A stretch of 64,000 nt of DNA from Bacteroidota bacterium (GTDB taxonomy: Bacteria; Bacteroidota; Bacteroidia; Bacteroidales; FEN-979): positions 1 to 64,000 of the forward strand of contig JAPLDJ010000011.1 in assembly GCA_026391805.1 (NCBI GenBank), read 5' to 3'. Positions 53,748 through 62,728 of this stretch are shown piece after piece. The translations under genes and the position numbers were made by a program. The notes below the pieces were generated by a model, which saw nothing but the letters and a program-made list of their open reading frames with translations, did no database searches and was not told the origin of the DNA. Within the stretch, counting starts at the first letter, position 1; every line of letters starts with the position of its first letter.

Positions 53748-55898
53748 CTACTTCCCGTCAGTAACTTTAATAAATTTCCCGTACCGGCCGTTAAGACCGT
53801 TTGAATCAGTTAATCTTACAAGGTAGATGCCCGGGGTCAGGCCCGAAACATCGATTTCCTTTTTATCACTTTGTTCAATCAATACCTTCCCTTCCGGAGA
53901 GTACAACGTCACCATGAAATATCCTTCACCGGTTTCAAGGAATATATGGTCAGAAGCCGGGTTGGGATAGATCGTAAAGTCACCCGCTATCGTTTTGTGA
54001 CCGGTTCCTGCAATAACATCCCGGAGCAGGAAGGCGGGATGAAGGTTCTGTGAAGTTGTGTTCCCGACCGAATCCATCAGCATCACCATCAGATCGATCA
54101 GGGCAGAATCAGAATAGCTGTTCATCACCGGTGTGAGATCCGCTTCATAAGGCATTCCGCAGGTTGAGTCCAGCTTTGCCGGGATGGAATTCACGGGAAG
54201 TGAGGTCCATGTTGTCTCGTCATAATTTTTATAGAAAAGCTGGACATCAGCCAAGGAATGGTAAATGCGCTGATACGATGGAGTATATTCCCAATCCGCA
54301 GCTGTAAAGCTGACTTTGGCCGGGTAACCGCGTACAATCTCTGGGGACACATTATCTCCCTGCTGCACCTTAAATGCCATCATGGTCGGAGAACAGGCAT
54401 CCGTGGGGTTCGCCAGGTCGAACGTCAGAGTGGTCTGGAGGAAACCCTGCTTCCCGTAAAAGAGGTAGTTGCTGTCGTTCAGGATAACGCTGTAAATACC
54501 GGTGCCGGGAGTATAATAATAGATCTCAAAACTGTTGCGCGCAGAGTCCTGGTAAATCATAATGTTTTCATCCCATATCTGATAGGTGCACAAGGGAACA
54601 TCCACATACCGTCTTTCGTTGCTCTGCCCTCGAAAATGGGAATAAATATCGATAAATGGTTGTCCGGGCTTGTTGACCTGCCACGTGACGTTGAACGGGG
54701 CGGTGTTCCCAACCGTCACCGCTTCACCGGGCGATATCCGGTAATCGGATTCCACCGGCGGATAGTTGCCCTGGGTGCTGAATATAAGATCATTGGTTTT
54801 ATACAGATAGGTAATCGGGGTCATGATATCGGTCATGTGTGTTGTGGACATGGGATTCAGGCCGAGATGATCGATAAATGTTGCAAAAAAGGATTTGTTG
54901 GAATCGACGGGAGACTGGTTCAGGTATAGGATCACTGAATCGGTTTCCGAGCTGGGATAGTCATCCCATAGAAATGCCCCCACAAATGTGTCCACGGATC
55001 CGGTCAGGGAATCATTTGAAACAGGGCCATAGCCCCAGGCCAGGTAAAAGTCCTTCCCCGACGGCGCGGAATTCAGGATCTGCATCGAGTGCTTCATTTC
55101 CGAAGGATCGCTCGTCAGCGCAGTATCACTGGTTACTCCGCTCAGGACAGGATATGTGATAGAATATTGTTGATAAAGCTTCTTTTTCGTGACAAAGATC
55201 CTGTTCATCAGGATCTTCATATTGGGTGGGATATCGGACACCATGATGGAGTCCGGCACAAACCCGGAGTAACAATAGGAAGAATACGGTACCTTGGAAG
55301 GCTCATCAAATTCCACATTGACACCAAAACCATCTCCTGAATCCCCAGACTGCCCCTGCAGGGTATCGCCATACTCGTCAAGGGCAACGAGCCGGATCTG
55401 GTGATTTGCGGATGAAGACAGGATGGTCGTATCCATATCCGTGTACACAAGAAAATGACCGTCGAAAATATAACGTTGGACAATAAATCCATCCATAGAG
55501 CAAAAAAGCTGATAGTATCCGGCGGGCATGTCAGCCTCAAGCGTCGTGGAATTGACCCAATTCATGTTATAGTTGCTTAAGAACATAGTGTCAGCATTCA
55601 CGCAAAGCAGATCATTAAAACCGTTTGCCTGATCAAAATGGAAAACGATATGGTTTGTCTGTAAGGGCTTTTTGCTCCCAGCAAGAAGTTTCGCTTCCCT
55701 TGCGTCACGATCATTTTGGAAGGGATTATAATACCTTGCCGGCTTGCCGGCATGCCGGGCGACGGAATGAGAATACTTTCCGTTGGCAAGCCGGTGAATG
55801 TCTGAAACCGTTTGAACATTGGATAAATTGGTTTGGAACTGTGCGGCTGTGAGGCAGGAGATGGAGATAAGGCAAAGGATCAGGAAGGAGGTTTTCAT
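53748..55898 (-). CDS. Secreted T9SS cargo protein of unknown function
   Basis: A 716-residue protein. Signal peptide MKTSFLILCLISISCLTAAQ. The middle (about 80-600) is beta-rich, with several domains that I cannot name; a segment near residues 165-230 (DEYGDTLQGQSGDSGDGFG) is Gly/Asp-rich and could bind metal. The C-terminal type A sorting domain (TIYPNPASDHIFLETGEG, about 645-716) marks it for T9SS. No protease or glycosidase motif is evident. Confidence 0.85.
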   Translation of the reverse strand: MKTSFLILCLISISCLTAAQFQTNLSNVQTVSDIHRLANGKYSHSVARHAGKPARYYNPFQNDRDAREAKLLAGSKKPLQTNHIVFHFDQANGFNDLLCVNADTMFLSNYNMNWVNSTTLEADMPAGYYQLFCSMDGFIVQRYIFDGHFLVYTDMDTTILSSSANHQIRLVALDEYGDTLQGQSGDSGDGFGVNVEFDEPSKVPYSSYCYSGFVPDSIMVSDIPPNMKILMNRIFVTKKKLYQQYSITYPVLSGVTSDTALTSDPSEMKHSMQILNSAPSGKDFYLAWGYGPVSNDSLTGSVDTFVGAFLWDDYPSSETDSVILYLNQSPVDSNKSFFATFIDHLGLNPMSTTHMTDIMTPITYLYKTNDLIFSTQGNYPPVESDYRISPGEAVTVGNTAPFNVTWQVNKPGQPFIDIYSHFRGQSNERRYVDVPLCTYQIWDENIMIYQDSARNSFEIYYYTPGTGIYSVILNDSNYLFYGKQGFLQTTLTFDLANPTDACSPTMMAFKVQQGDNVSPEIVRGYPAKVSFTAADWEYTPSYQRIYHSLADVQLFYKNYDETTWTSLPVNSIPAKLDSTCGMPYEADLTPVMNSYSDSALIDLMVMLMDSVGNTTSQNLHPAFLLRDVIAGTGHKTIAGDFTIYPNPASDHIFLETGEGYFMVTLYSPEGKVLIEQSDKKEIDVSGLTPGIYLVRLTDSNGLNGRYGKFIKVTDGK

Positions 55899-56246
55899 GG
55901 GGCGGATTTATAAATTCAGATGAAGATTATCCGGGAATGAGCTGTTGGGACGAACGGAAAACCGCGCTAATGTAAAAAAAAACGTTTCCAAATTTACTTA
56001 CCAACCAATTAATTCAAAAATAATAAAAATTGAATTACCCAGGACGGAGGTCGGAGGTCGGAAATCTGAAAAATCCGTGTAATCCCTGCCTGCGGCAGGC
56101 AGGTGTGTAATCTGTGGTAAAATTCAATCTTCATTTCCGCACAATTTCATGAGTACCTTCTTACGATTTTACGATCTTACCATTTAAAAAAATTTCAAAA
56201 AACGTATTACTTTTTCCTGATTTCCGGATTAAGGATAAAACATAAA
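55899..56246. other. Gene-free spacer with word repeats upstream of the ORF6N gene
   Basis: Nothing coding is seen in this 348-base spacer. 55970-56040 is plain A/T-rich sequence, possibly holding the promoter of the T9SS gene. 56041-56120 has GGAGGTCGGAGGTCGG and the AATCTG word module with a palindrome. 56150-56190 has CTTACGATTTTACGATCTTACC words. Confidence 0.65.
56085..56103. repeat. GC-rich palindromic module
   Basis: CCTGCCTGCGGCAGGCAGG between CCGTGTAATC and TGTGTAATCTGTGG. Confidence 0.85.
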
Positions 56247-56786
56247 ATGGAAAATATTGATACGAAATCGCCCCTGCCGGCGGAGTCCATCATCAGGAAA
56301 ATATATTGGGTCAGGGGAGAAAAGGTTATGCTGGATGAAGATCTGGCTGAGCTTTACGGAGTTGAAGTCAAACGTCTGAAAGAAGCTGTCAGAAGGAATC
56401 TTAAGCGGTTTCCAGCGGATTTCTTACTCGCATTGACTTGGGAAGAGTATCATTCTTTAAGGTCGCAATATGCGTCCTTAAAGAGGGGGCAGCATTCAAA
56501 GTTCCGTCCGTTTGCCTTTACCGAGCAAGGTGTTGCAATGTTATCCTCTGTGCTGCATTCAGATGCTGCAATTCTTGTGAATATTGCCATTATAAGGGCA
56601 TTTGTTTATATCAGGAAAATTCTTGAACTGGACTCGGTGCTTCGCCTGAAAATTGATGAACTGGAAAAGAATGTGGCTTCTCATAATGAAAAAATAGAGC
56701 TTATTTTCCAGGCACTAAAACAGTTTATGGGAAAAAAAGACGAACCAAGTATACCAAGAAGAAGGATTGGGATAAAATTGAGATAG
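56247..56786 (+). CDS. ORF6N-domain DNA-binding protein
   Basis: A 179-residue protein. The ORF6N domain (about 15-105) begins IRKIYWVRGEKVMLDEDLAELYGVE and contains RRNLKRFPADF and FAFTEQGVAMLSSVLHS. A C-terminal coiled-coil segment (about 135-165) may allow dimerisation. The domain is typical of phage and plasmid regulators, but single copies sit in many Bacteroidota chromosomes with no phage around, as here. Isolated gene; role not known. Confidence 0.85.
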   Translation: MENIDTKSPLPAESIIRKIYWVRGEKVMLDEDLAELYGVEVKRLKEAVRRNLKRFPADFLLALTWEEYHSLRSQYASLKRGQHSKFRPFAFTEQGVAMLSSVLHSDAAILVNIAIIRAFVYIRKILELDSVLRLKIDELEKNVASHNEKIELIFQALKQFMGKKDEPSIPRRRIGIKLR

Positions 56787-56829
56787 ATGACCGATAAGAG
56801 TTAAACCGTATATCGTGTACCGTGTACCG

Positions 56830-57843
56830 CTATATAACATTCACCTCGGTCTCCAGCAGAACCCCAAACTTTTGATAGACGGAATCCTTGACCTCCTGCG
56901 AGAGCTGCAGGATCTCCTGACCGGTGGCGTTTCCATAATTGACAAGCACCAGCGGCTGGTTCGGATGAACGCCGGCATCCCCTTCCCTTTTGCCTTTCCA
57001 GCCGCACGATTCGATCAGCCAGGCGGCGGCCAGTTTGATTCCATCATTTTGTGGAAAAGAGACGATGGCCAGGAACTTTTCCTTTAACTCCAGGAATTGA
57101 CTTTCGGGTATGACGGGATTTTTAAAGAAGCTTCCTGCATTGCCTGCTACCAGAGGATCGGGGAGCTTGCGGCGCCGGATGGTGCAGACAGCTTCACGCA
57201 CTGCAGCGATATCCGGTTTTTCAATATTCATTGCAACAAGCTCATCTTTGATATTCCCGTAATCCAGGCAAAGAACCGGATTTTTCTTCAGACGGAAAGT
57301 CACATCCAGAATAACATACCGGCCTTTATAAATTGTTTTGAAGATGCTGTCGCGGTATCCGAACCGGCATTCTTCATTGGTAAAGATCTTTTTCACGTTG
57401 GTCTGCAGGTCCCAGGAAGTGAGTTCAACCAACCTGTCTTTTATTTCAACTCCGTAAGCGCCGATGTTCTGAACCGGGCTGGTACCTGCATTCCCGGGGA
57501 TCAGCGACATATTCTCCAGTCCGCCCCAGCCTTTCTCCACGCAAAACCTTACCAGGTCATCCCACTGCTCGCCGGCATTTGCCCTGACTAAAACTTCATC
57601 CTCATTTTCATCCGCCACCGTGATCCCTTTTGTCGATATCTTTAATACAGTTCCGGGAAAATCCTTTGTAAAGAGCACATTGCTTCCCCCGCCAAGGATC
57701 AGCAGCGGATGCCGGGGTTCATCAGGTCCTGTGAGGAATGCGATAATCTCTTCTGTGGTCTGAGCTTCGGCAAACCAGCGCGCCTTTGCATCGATCCCGA
57801 AGGTATTATACGGTTTGAGGGAAATGTTTTCGCGGATCTGCAT
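56830..57843 (-). CDS. murB: UDP-N-acetylenolpyruvoylglucosamine reductase
   Basis: A 337-residue FAD enzyme making UDP-MurNAc for peptidoglycan. FAD contacts are LLILGGGSNVLF (about 48-59) and NIGAYGVEI (about 122-130). The active-site Ser is in AGNAGSFFKNPVI (about 236-248) and the Glu in the C-terminal region near SQEVKD. The SCGWKGKREGDAGVHPNQPL motif is the type I form with its Tyr loop. It diverges from a GT4 gene 164 bases away. Confidence 0.95.
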   Translation of the reverse strand: MQIRENISLKPYNTFGIDAKARWFAEAQTTEEIIAFLTGPDEPRHPLLILGGGSNVLFTKDFPGTVLKISTKGITVADENEDEVLVRANAGEQWDDLVRFCVEKGWGGLENMSLIPGNAGTSPVQNIGAYGVEIKDRLVELTSWDLQTNVKKIFTNEECRFGYRDSIFKTIYKGRYVILDVTFRLKKNPVLCLDYGNIKDELVAMNIEKPDIAAVREAVCTIRRRKLPDPLVAGNAGSFFKNPVIPESQFLELKEKFLAIVSFPQNDGIKLAAAWLIESCGWKGKREGDAGVHPNQPLVLVNYGNATGQEILQLSQEVKDSVYQKFGVLLETEVNVI

Positions 57844-57862
57844 GGCGGTTCGGAATTCCCTT

Positions 57863-57870
57863 CAAAATTA
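57863..57870 (-). promoter_or_regulatory. Candidate -7 element of murB
   Basis: TAATTTTG on the minus strand, 20 bases before the start; a TTTC (one mismatch to TTTG) lies about 20 bases further upstream. On the plus strand TACTTTTG at 57911-57918 could serve the diverging glycosyltransferase gene. Confidence 0.4.
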
Positions 57871-57921
57871 ATTGAAATGCCTTTACCGGCGAAAGGATTT
57901 TTATTTTAGTTACTTTTGTAT

Positions 57922-57995
57922 AAACTCACCCCCCTTCCCCCTCTCTTTAAAATAAAGAGAGGGGGTGGACGCCGGAGGCGGACGGGGGTGAGTTT
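57922..57995. repeat. Nested hairpin in the leader of the glycosyltransferase gene
   Basis: Outer arms AAACTCACCCC (57922-57932) and GGGGTGAGTTT (57985-57995) enclose a perfect 13-base stem CCCCCTCTCTTTA / TAAAGAGAGGGGG (57937-57949, 57953-57965) with an AAA loop, then GCCGGAGGCGG. This is the longest member of the C-run/G-run hairpin class in the window. Confidence 0.85.
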
Positions 57996-58007
57996 ATTTG
58001 ATTCCTT

Positions 58008-59123
58008 GTGAAAAACGTAATAATCTCCGTCACCAACGACCTCACCACCGACCAGCGGGTGGACAGGGTGTGCAATACACTGATTAAAATGGGATTCGGG
58101 GTGCTGCTGGTGGGGAGGAAACTCAGGCAAAGCCTTCCTCTAAAACCCAGGAATTACAGGACGAAGCGAATGAAACTCCTGTTTACCAAAGGCCCCTGGT
58201 TTTATGCCGAATACAACCTCCGCCTCTTCTTCTTCCTTATTTTTCATAAAGCAGACCTCCTTGTATCCAATGACCTCGACACGCTGCTTGCCAATTACTT
58301 GGCATCAGTCCTGCGAAGGATTCCCCTGGTACATGATTGCCATGAATATTTCCGTGGTGTTCCTGAACTAAACCACAGGCCGGGAACGGTGCGTATCTGG
58401 AAACGAATTGAAGACTTCATATTTCCGAAACTGAAGAATGTTTATGCCGTCAATGCATCCATTGCAGAAATCTACCGTAAAGAATACGGTAACGAGGTCA
58501 GGGTGATCCGGAATGTGCCGTCGCGGAAACTTCCTGGAACCATAAGGAGAAACATCATCCCTGGCATTCCTGAAGGCGCAAGGATCATCCTTTACCAGGG
58601 ATCGGTGAATGTGGACCGCGGACTCGATGAAGCCATTACGGCCATGCAATTCATGAAGACAAAGGCCATCCTGCTGATCATCGGCACCGGGGATGTGATC
58701 GATAAGCTGAAGCTTTTATCTGAAAATACCGGCGTCAGAGGAAAAGTGATCTTTACCGGGCCAATACTGCTGGAAGAGTTGCATGAATATACTGTCACGG
58801 CCGACATCGGCCTGTCGATTGAAAAAGATGTCAGCCTGAATTATCATTACTGCCTTCCGAATAAATTCCTCGATTACATACAGGCACAGGTACCGGTATT
58901 GGTTTCGCCATTGCCGGAAATGATGGCCATTGTTGAAAAATACGGGATCGGGGAAACGATTGAAAGCCATGATCCGAAGCACCTTGCCTCAAAATTTGAT
59001 GCCATGCTGAATGACCATGACAAACTGGCCCTTTACCATGCGAACCTTGCGAAAGCTGCTTCCGACCTTTGCTGGGAAAACGAGGAACCGGAACTGATGA
59101 ACATTTATCAACGATATGCCTGA
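58008..59123 (+). CDS. Glycosyltransferase family 4-type enzyme
   Basis: A 371-residue GT-B protein starting at GTG 58008 (VKNVIISVTNDLTTDQRVDR). The N-terminal half has VSNDLDTLLANYLASVLRRIPLVHDCHEY, described by position about 84-112, and the C-terminal nucleotide-sugar site has ILYQGSVNVDRGLDEAI and SIEKDVSLNYHYCLPNKFLDYIQAQ (about 265-289, the E-x7-E type region). The next gene, another GT-B enzyme, overlaps its stop by 8 bases. Likely roles are lipopolysaccharide or exopolysaccharide assembly. Confidence 0.88.
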   Translation: MKNVIISVTNDLTTDQRVDRVCNTLIKMGFGVLLVGRKLRQSLPLKPRNYRTKRMKLLFTKGPWFYAEYNLRLFFFLIFHKADLLVSNDLDTLLANYLASVLRRIPLVHDCHEYFRGVPELNHRPGTVRIWKRIEDFIFPKLKNVYAVNASIAEIYRKEYGNEVRVIRNVPSRKLPGTIRRNIIPGIPEGARIILYQGSVNVDRGLDEAITAMQFMKTKAILLIIGTGDVIDKLKLLSENTGVRGKVIFTGPILLEELHEYTVTADIGLSIEKDVSLNYHYCLPNKFLDYIQAQVPVLVSPLPEMMAIVEKYGIGETIESHDPKHLASKFDAMLNDHDKLALYHANLAKAASDLCWENEEPELMNIYQRYA

Positions 59124-60255
59124 ACTGCATCTTCATATCATCTCCTTCACCATTCCATTTCCGCCCAATTATGGCGGGGTGATCGACGTTTATTATAAGA
59201 TCAGGGCATTGCATGCGGCCGGGGTCAGGATCCATCTTCACTGTTTCGCTTACGACCGGGAACCTTCGGCTGAACTTGAGAAATATTGCCATAAGGTGCA
59301 CTACTACCCAAGAAAAACAGGACTCTGGTCGGCGCTGGCATGGAAGCCCTACATCGTTTTCAGCCGCCGGTCGGACAAACTGCTGGAAACCTTGCTGAAG
59401 GATGATCACCCGATCCTTTTTGAAGGGTTGCACACCTGCTATTACCTTTCCCATCCGAAACTGAAAGAGCGGGTCCGTATTTACCGTGAAAGCAACATCG
59501 AACACCAGTACTATTTTCACCTTTCGAAGGCTGAAACAAACCTTCCGAGAAAGGCATATTTCTTCCTTTCCAGTCTCAAGCTCCTGGCATTCGAGGGAAT
59601 CCTGTCGCATGCCACTATGATGCTGACCGTTTCAAAGGAAGATACGGATTATCTTTCGAGGAAGTTCCCGGATGTCCCGGTGGAATACCTTCCGAGCTTC
59701 CACAAAGACGATGATGTGAATATCCTTGCAGGAACCGGTGACTACGCACTTTACCAGGGGAACCTGAGCGTCGCAGAGAATGTGCAGGCGGCAGAATACC
59801 TGATGAAAGAGGTCCTGCCGGGAACGAATGTCCGGATGATTGTTTCCGGGCTGAACCCCTCGCCGGAACTGGTCCGCCTTGCCGGACGCTATCCCGATGT
59901 GACCCTGATCCCCAATCCCCCGGAAGAGACGATGAATGAGCTCATCCGTTCCGCGCAGGTCAACATCCTGGTGACATTCCAGCCGACCGGGCTGAAGCTG
60001 AAACTGCTCAATGCATTGTTTAACGGACGGTTCTGCCTCGTTAACCCGCAAATGGTGACCGGAACGGAACTTGGCGAATTGTGCGAAACCGGAACCACGG
60101 CTGCTGAACTGAAAACCAAATTAATCCGGCTGATGCACGGCTCCTTCGATGAGGAGGCGATCCGGGCACGGCGTGAGCAGCTGCTGAAATGGCATTCAAA
60201 CAATAAGAATTGCAAACGACTCACGGATTTAGTATCTTTGCAAGTCTGGCGTTAA
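59116..60255 (+). CDS. Second glycosyltransferase of GT-B fold
   Basis: A 379-residue protein. The N-terminus has LHIISFTIPFPPNYGGVIDVYYKIRALHA (about 4-32, with the glycine-rich GGVID turn), and the C-terminal half has YALYQGNLSVAENVQAAEYL and a nucleotide-sugar region around VTFQPTGLKLKLLNALFNGRF. It is translationally coupled to the upstream glycosyltransferase by an 8-base overlap, so the pair probably acts in the same polymer. Substrate and acceptor cannot be inferred. Confidence 0.85.
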   Translation: MPELHLHIISFTIPFPPNYGGVIDVYYKIRALHAAGVRIHLHCFAYDREPSAELEKYCHKVHYYPRKTGLWSALAWKPYIVFSRRSDKLLETLLKDDHPILFEGLHTCYYLSHPKLKERVRIYRESNIEHQYYFHLSKAETNLPRKAYFFLSSLKLLAFEGILSHATMMLTVSKEDTDYLSRKFPDVPVEYLPSFHKDDDVNILAGTGDYALYQGNLSVAENVQAAEYLMKEVLPGTNVRMIVSGLNPSPELVRLAGRYPDVTLIPNPPEETMNELIRSAQVNILVTFQPTGLKLKLLNALFNGRFCLVNPQMVTGTELGELCETGTTAAELKTKLIRLMHGSFDEEAIRARREQLLKWHSNNKNCKRLTDLVSLQVWR

Positions 60256-60375
60256 TCTTTCTGAGCTTTCATCCAATACCGTCTTTATGAAACGAGCATG
60301 TTCGTTTAACGCAAACAAGGATGAAAATCTCACATGCGAGTTCCATCCAACATATAAAATCAAAATTATTTACGG

Positions 60376-61260
60376 ATGAAAAGGATCCTTGTCCCTGTTG
60401 ATTTTTCCGGGCATACAGATATCACCTGTTCTTATGCCCTTGAATTGGCCGGTGACAACGCCACAGAGATCCGTCTTTTTCACTCCTATTCCGATCCTGT
60501 CATCATGACCGACCGGAATTTCCCCGACACCATCGACATGAGTACCATGTACAACGAGGAGTTGCTGAAGGAGGTCTTTCACCAGGCGGAAAAGAAAATG
60601 GAATTGCTGGTACAATCCATCGGTGAAAAAATACAGAAAAGCAGCAGGAACAATATCGAACTTCAATCGACCGTCGTTGGTGGAATGATCGAACGCGAAC
60701 TCAAAGACCTTTGCCTTGAATTTCATCCCGACCTGGTCGTAATGGGAACCCGCGGCTCGGGAAATACACTTCAGACGTGGGGAAAAGTATCGACCTACAT
60801 CATCAAACATGCGAAAGTGCCGGTACTGGCCGTACCTGAAATAAACAAGTTTATGGGATTCAGGGAGATCATGCTTGCTGACGATCCGCTGGAACGTGTC
60901 GAAGGATCGATCCGAAAGATACTGGAACTTTTCGCCGGGTTTACCTTTCACATCTCATGTGTTCATTTCAGGACCAGGGAAGAAAAGAAAGAGGAAAAAG
61001 AGAAGCGTGAACTGCTGCGGGAAAAATTTGAAACTGAAGTGCGTTCCGGAAAGATCAGCTTTGAAATGGTTGCCGTGAAAGGCGAGAAGCAGAAAGCCAT
61101 CAGCGAAGCAGCAGAAAAAGCATCTACCGATCTGATCGCCTTCCAACAGCACAGTCACGGGCTGCTGTATAACCTCTTTACAAAAGAAATCAAGCGCAAA
61201 GACCTCCGTGCCACCAACATTCCTTTGCTGGCATTGCCGGATTTCGCAGTAAAAAAATAA
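60376..61260 (+). CDS. Two-domain universal stress protein
   Basis: A 294-residue protein with two UspA-like units. The first (about 1-158) begins MKRILVPVDFSGHTDITCSY and ends with the nucleotide-binding VMGTRGSGNTLQTWGKVSTY...PVLAVPE (about 120-158). The second (about 160-294) is less conserved and lacks a clean G-x2-G-x9-G motif, ending NIPLLALPDF. Such tandem proteins are common in Bacteroidota. The 120-base gap before it shows no clear promoter. Confidence 0.9.
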   Translation: MKRILVPVDFSGHTDITCSYALELAGDNATEIRLFHSYSDPVIMTDRNFPDTIDMSTMYNEELLKEVFHQAEKKMELLVQSIGEKIQKSSRNNIELQSTVVGGMIERELKDLCLEFHPDLVVMGTRGSGNTLQTWGKVSTYIIKHAKVPVLAVPEINKFMGFREIMLADDPLERVEGSIRKILELFAGFTFHISCVHFRTREEKKEEKEKRELLREKFETEVRSGKISFEMVAVKGEKQKAISEAAEKASTDLIAFQQHSHGLLYNLFTKEIKRKDLRATNIPLLALPDFAVKK

Positions 61261-61266
61261 GCTGAA

Positions 61267-62718
61267 CTATTTGAGCAGGATCCGCTGCAGGCGGTAATTA
61301 TCGAACTCGTACATTTCCCAGTACTGGTTCTCGTATCCGTTTTCCTTGCCTGAAGAAGAAAAGCGGAAATCGGTCTGAAGGGATTTCATCCGGAGTTCCG
61401 GAATGCAGTGTCCGAACGACCGGCCGTACCTGTACAGAGCTGTCATGAAATAGTACGTAACATCGAATCCCTGGAAAGCCAGAGGATCCGGGTCGGTTTT
61501 ATAACGCTCCTGGAACTGTGCCACAAATTTCTTCACCCCGGGATCATTGTAGTCGATGAAATAAGGCGCCATCACATGCGTATTCAGGTTCACCAGGTAA
61601 TCGGCTTCGATATCATCGAACCGGTCCCACCTCGGCAAACCCAGCAGTGTCATGCTGAATTCGGTCCGGTGCTCATTCAGTTTCGTGACCACATCAAGTA
61701 CATAGGACCTGTTGTTCGAAATCAGGATGATGATGTTCCCCTTTTTGCTTGTAAGAAGGCTGAGCACTTCGCCATATCCTTCGGCAAGGTGTGCTTCAAT
61801 TTTCTTATCCTCCAGTTCGGTCATGATGCTGGTGGCCGTTGCCTTGTTGTTCCGCTGGTAATCGCTGATCACGATCACGTTGCTGTCGCTGTAAGAGGTT
61901 TCGATGAATTTGATCATTTCAGAAAACTGTGTCTTTACCGACGGCCGCACCTTGAAGATCCTTGGATTTCCGATCACGATCGAGTCGCGTTCCGAAATCG
62001 GGTTTACAATGGTGATGTTATTTTTTGCGCCAAAATCGGCCAGCATATGAAAATTCCGCTGGAACATCAGCCCGATGATCAGGTCCATGTCTTTCAGTTC
62101 GGGCTTTTGCAGAAGCTTTGCAGTTTTAGCGGTATCCCGGTCGGCATCGTAAACATGGACGTTAAGCGAAACGCCGTTTTCTTTCAGGGAATCGAGCGCC
62201 ATCCTGAACCCTTCATAGAACTGGATGAACTGAAGCGACCGGTATTCCTGTACAGAGGAGGCCTGTCCCCCATCGACATCCATCTGTTCCACTTCCCCGA
62301 GGTAGAGCGGGATCAGCAGGGCTACATTATAGACCGGCTTCATTGTGGAACGGTCCTTCCCGCAGGGGAGTTGTTCTTCCGTAACCGGCTTCGGCTGCTT
62401 TTTCGCCTCCTCCTGGTTCTTCTTCGACTGCTTCTTAGGGGGTTCCTCCGACTTTCCTGTCGGGATTTTAAGTTGCATCCCTGCTTTAAGGCCCTCTTTC
62501 ACTTCCGGGTTTTCCTGGATGATATCCTTGACATCGACATCATAGGCCTTGCCGATCATGTAAAGGGTCTGGCCTTTTTTAACCGAATGGATGTAATATT
62601 CCTTTCCGTTGATTTTCTTGGTAACAGACGACCGCAACTGCTGCAGGGTTTCCTGCGCCAATAAGAAACCTGAGACAATTCCTGTAAAAAGAAGAAGCAA
62701 TAAAATCGTCCTTTTCAT
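61267..62718 (-). CDS. LysM domain plus periplasmic-binding-like protein
   Basis: A 483-residue exported protein. The start at 62718 gives MKRTILLLLLFTGIVSGFLLA; an earlier ATG lies inside guaA. A single LysM domain (about 34-80, with YYIHSVKKGQTLYMIGKAYDV) should bind peptidoglycan. A Lys/Pro/Glu-rich linker (about 85-115) leads to a two-lobed domain resembling leucine/amide-type substrate-binding proteins (about 130-483, with VALLIPLYLGEVEQMD and GLMFQRNFHMLADFG). It follows guaA by 10 bases. The ligand is unknown; it may sense or hold a small molecule at the cell wall. Confidence 0.86.
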   Translation of the reverse strand: MKRTILLLLLFTGIVSGFLLAQETLQQLRSSVTKKINGKEYYIHSVKKGQTLYMIGKAYDVDVKDIIQENPEVKEGLKAGMQLKIPTGKSEEPPKKQSKKNQEEAKKQPKPVTEEQLPCGKDRSTMKPVYNVALLIPLYLGEVEQMDVDGGQASSVQEYRSLQFIQFYEGFRMALDSLKENGVSLNVHVYDADRDTAKTAKLLQKPELKDMDLIIGLMFQRNFHMLADFGAKNNITIVNPISERDSIVIGNPRIFKVRPSVKTQFSEMIKFIETSYSDSNVIVISDYQRNNKATATSIMTELEDKKIEAHLAEGYGEVLSLLTSKKGNIIILISNNRSYVLDVVTKLNEHRTEFSMTLLGLPRWDRFDDIEADYLVNLNTHVMAPYFIDYNDPGVKKFVAQFQERYKTDPDPLAFQGFDVTYYFMTALYRYGRSFGHCIPELRMKSLQTDFRFSSSGKENGYENQYWEMYEFDNYRLQRILLK

Positions 62719-62728
62719 AAATCTGTTC

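Noticed and set aside
56247..56786. Evidence of a prophage
   Set aside because: The ORF6N protein is the only phage-associated gene. No integrase, capsid, terminase or lysis gene is seen near it.
58831..59610. A 259-codon open frame on the minus strand spanning two glycosyltransferase genes
   Set aside because: It crosses two genes with clear GT-B motifs and has no domain of its own.
60256..60375. A small RNA or tRNA in the gap before the universal stress protein
   Set aside because: A CGAGCATG...CATGCGAG pairing exists, but no cloverleaf or conserved loop can be drawn and no other support is visible.
61408..62664. A 418-codon open frame on the plus strand
   Set aside because: It is antisense to the LysM gene, which has clear motifs and a signal peptide. 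The plus-strand frame has none.
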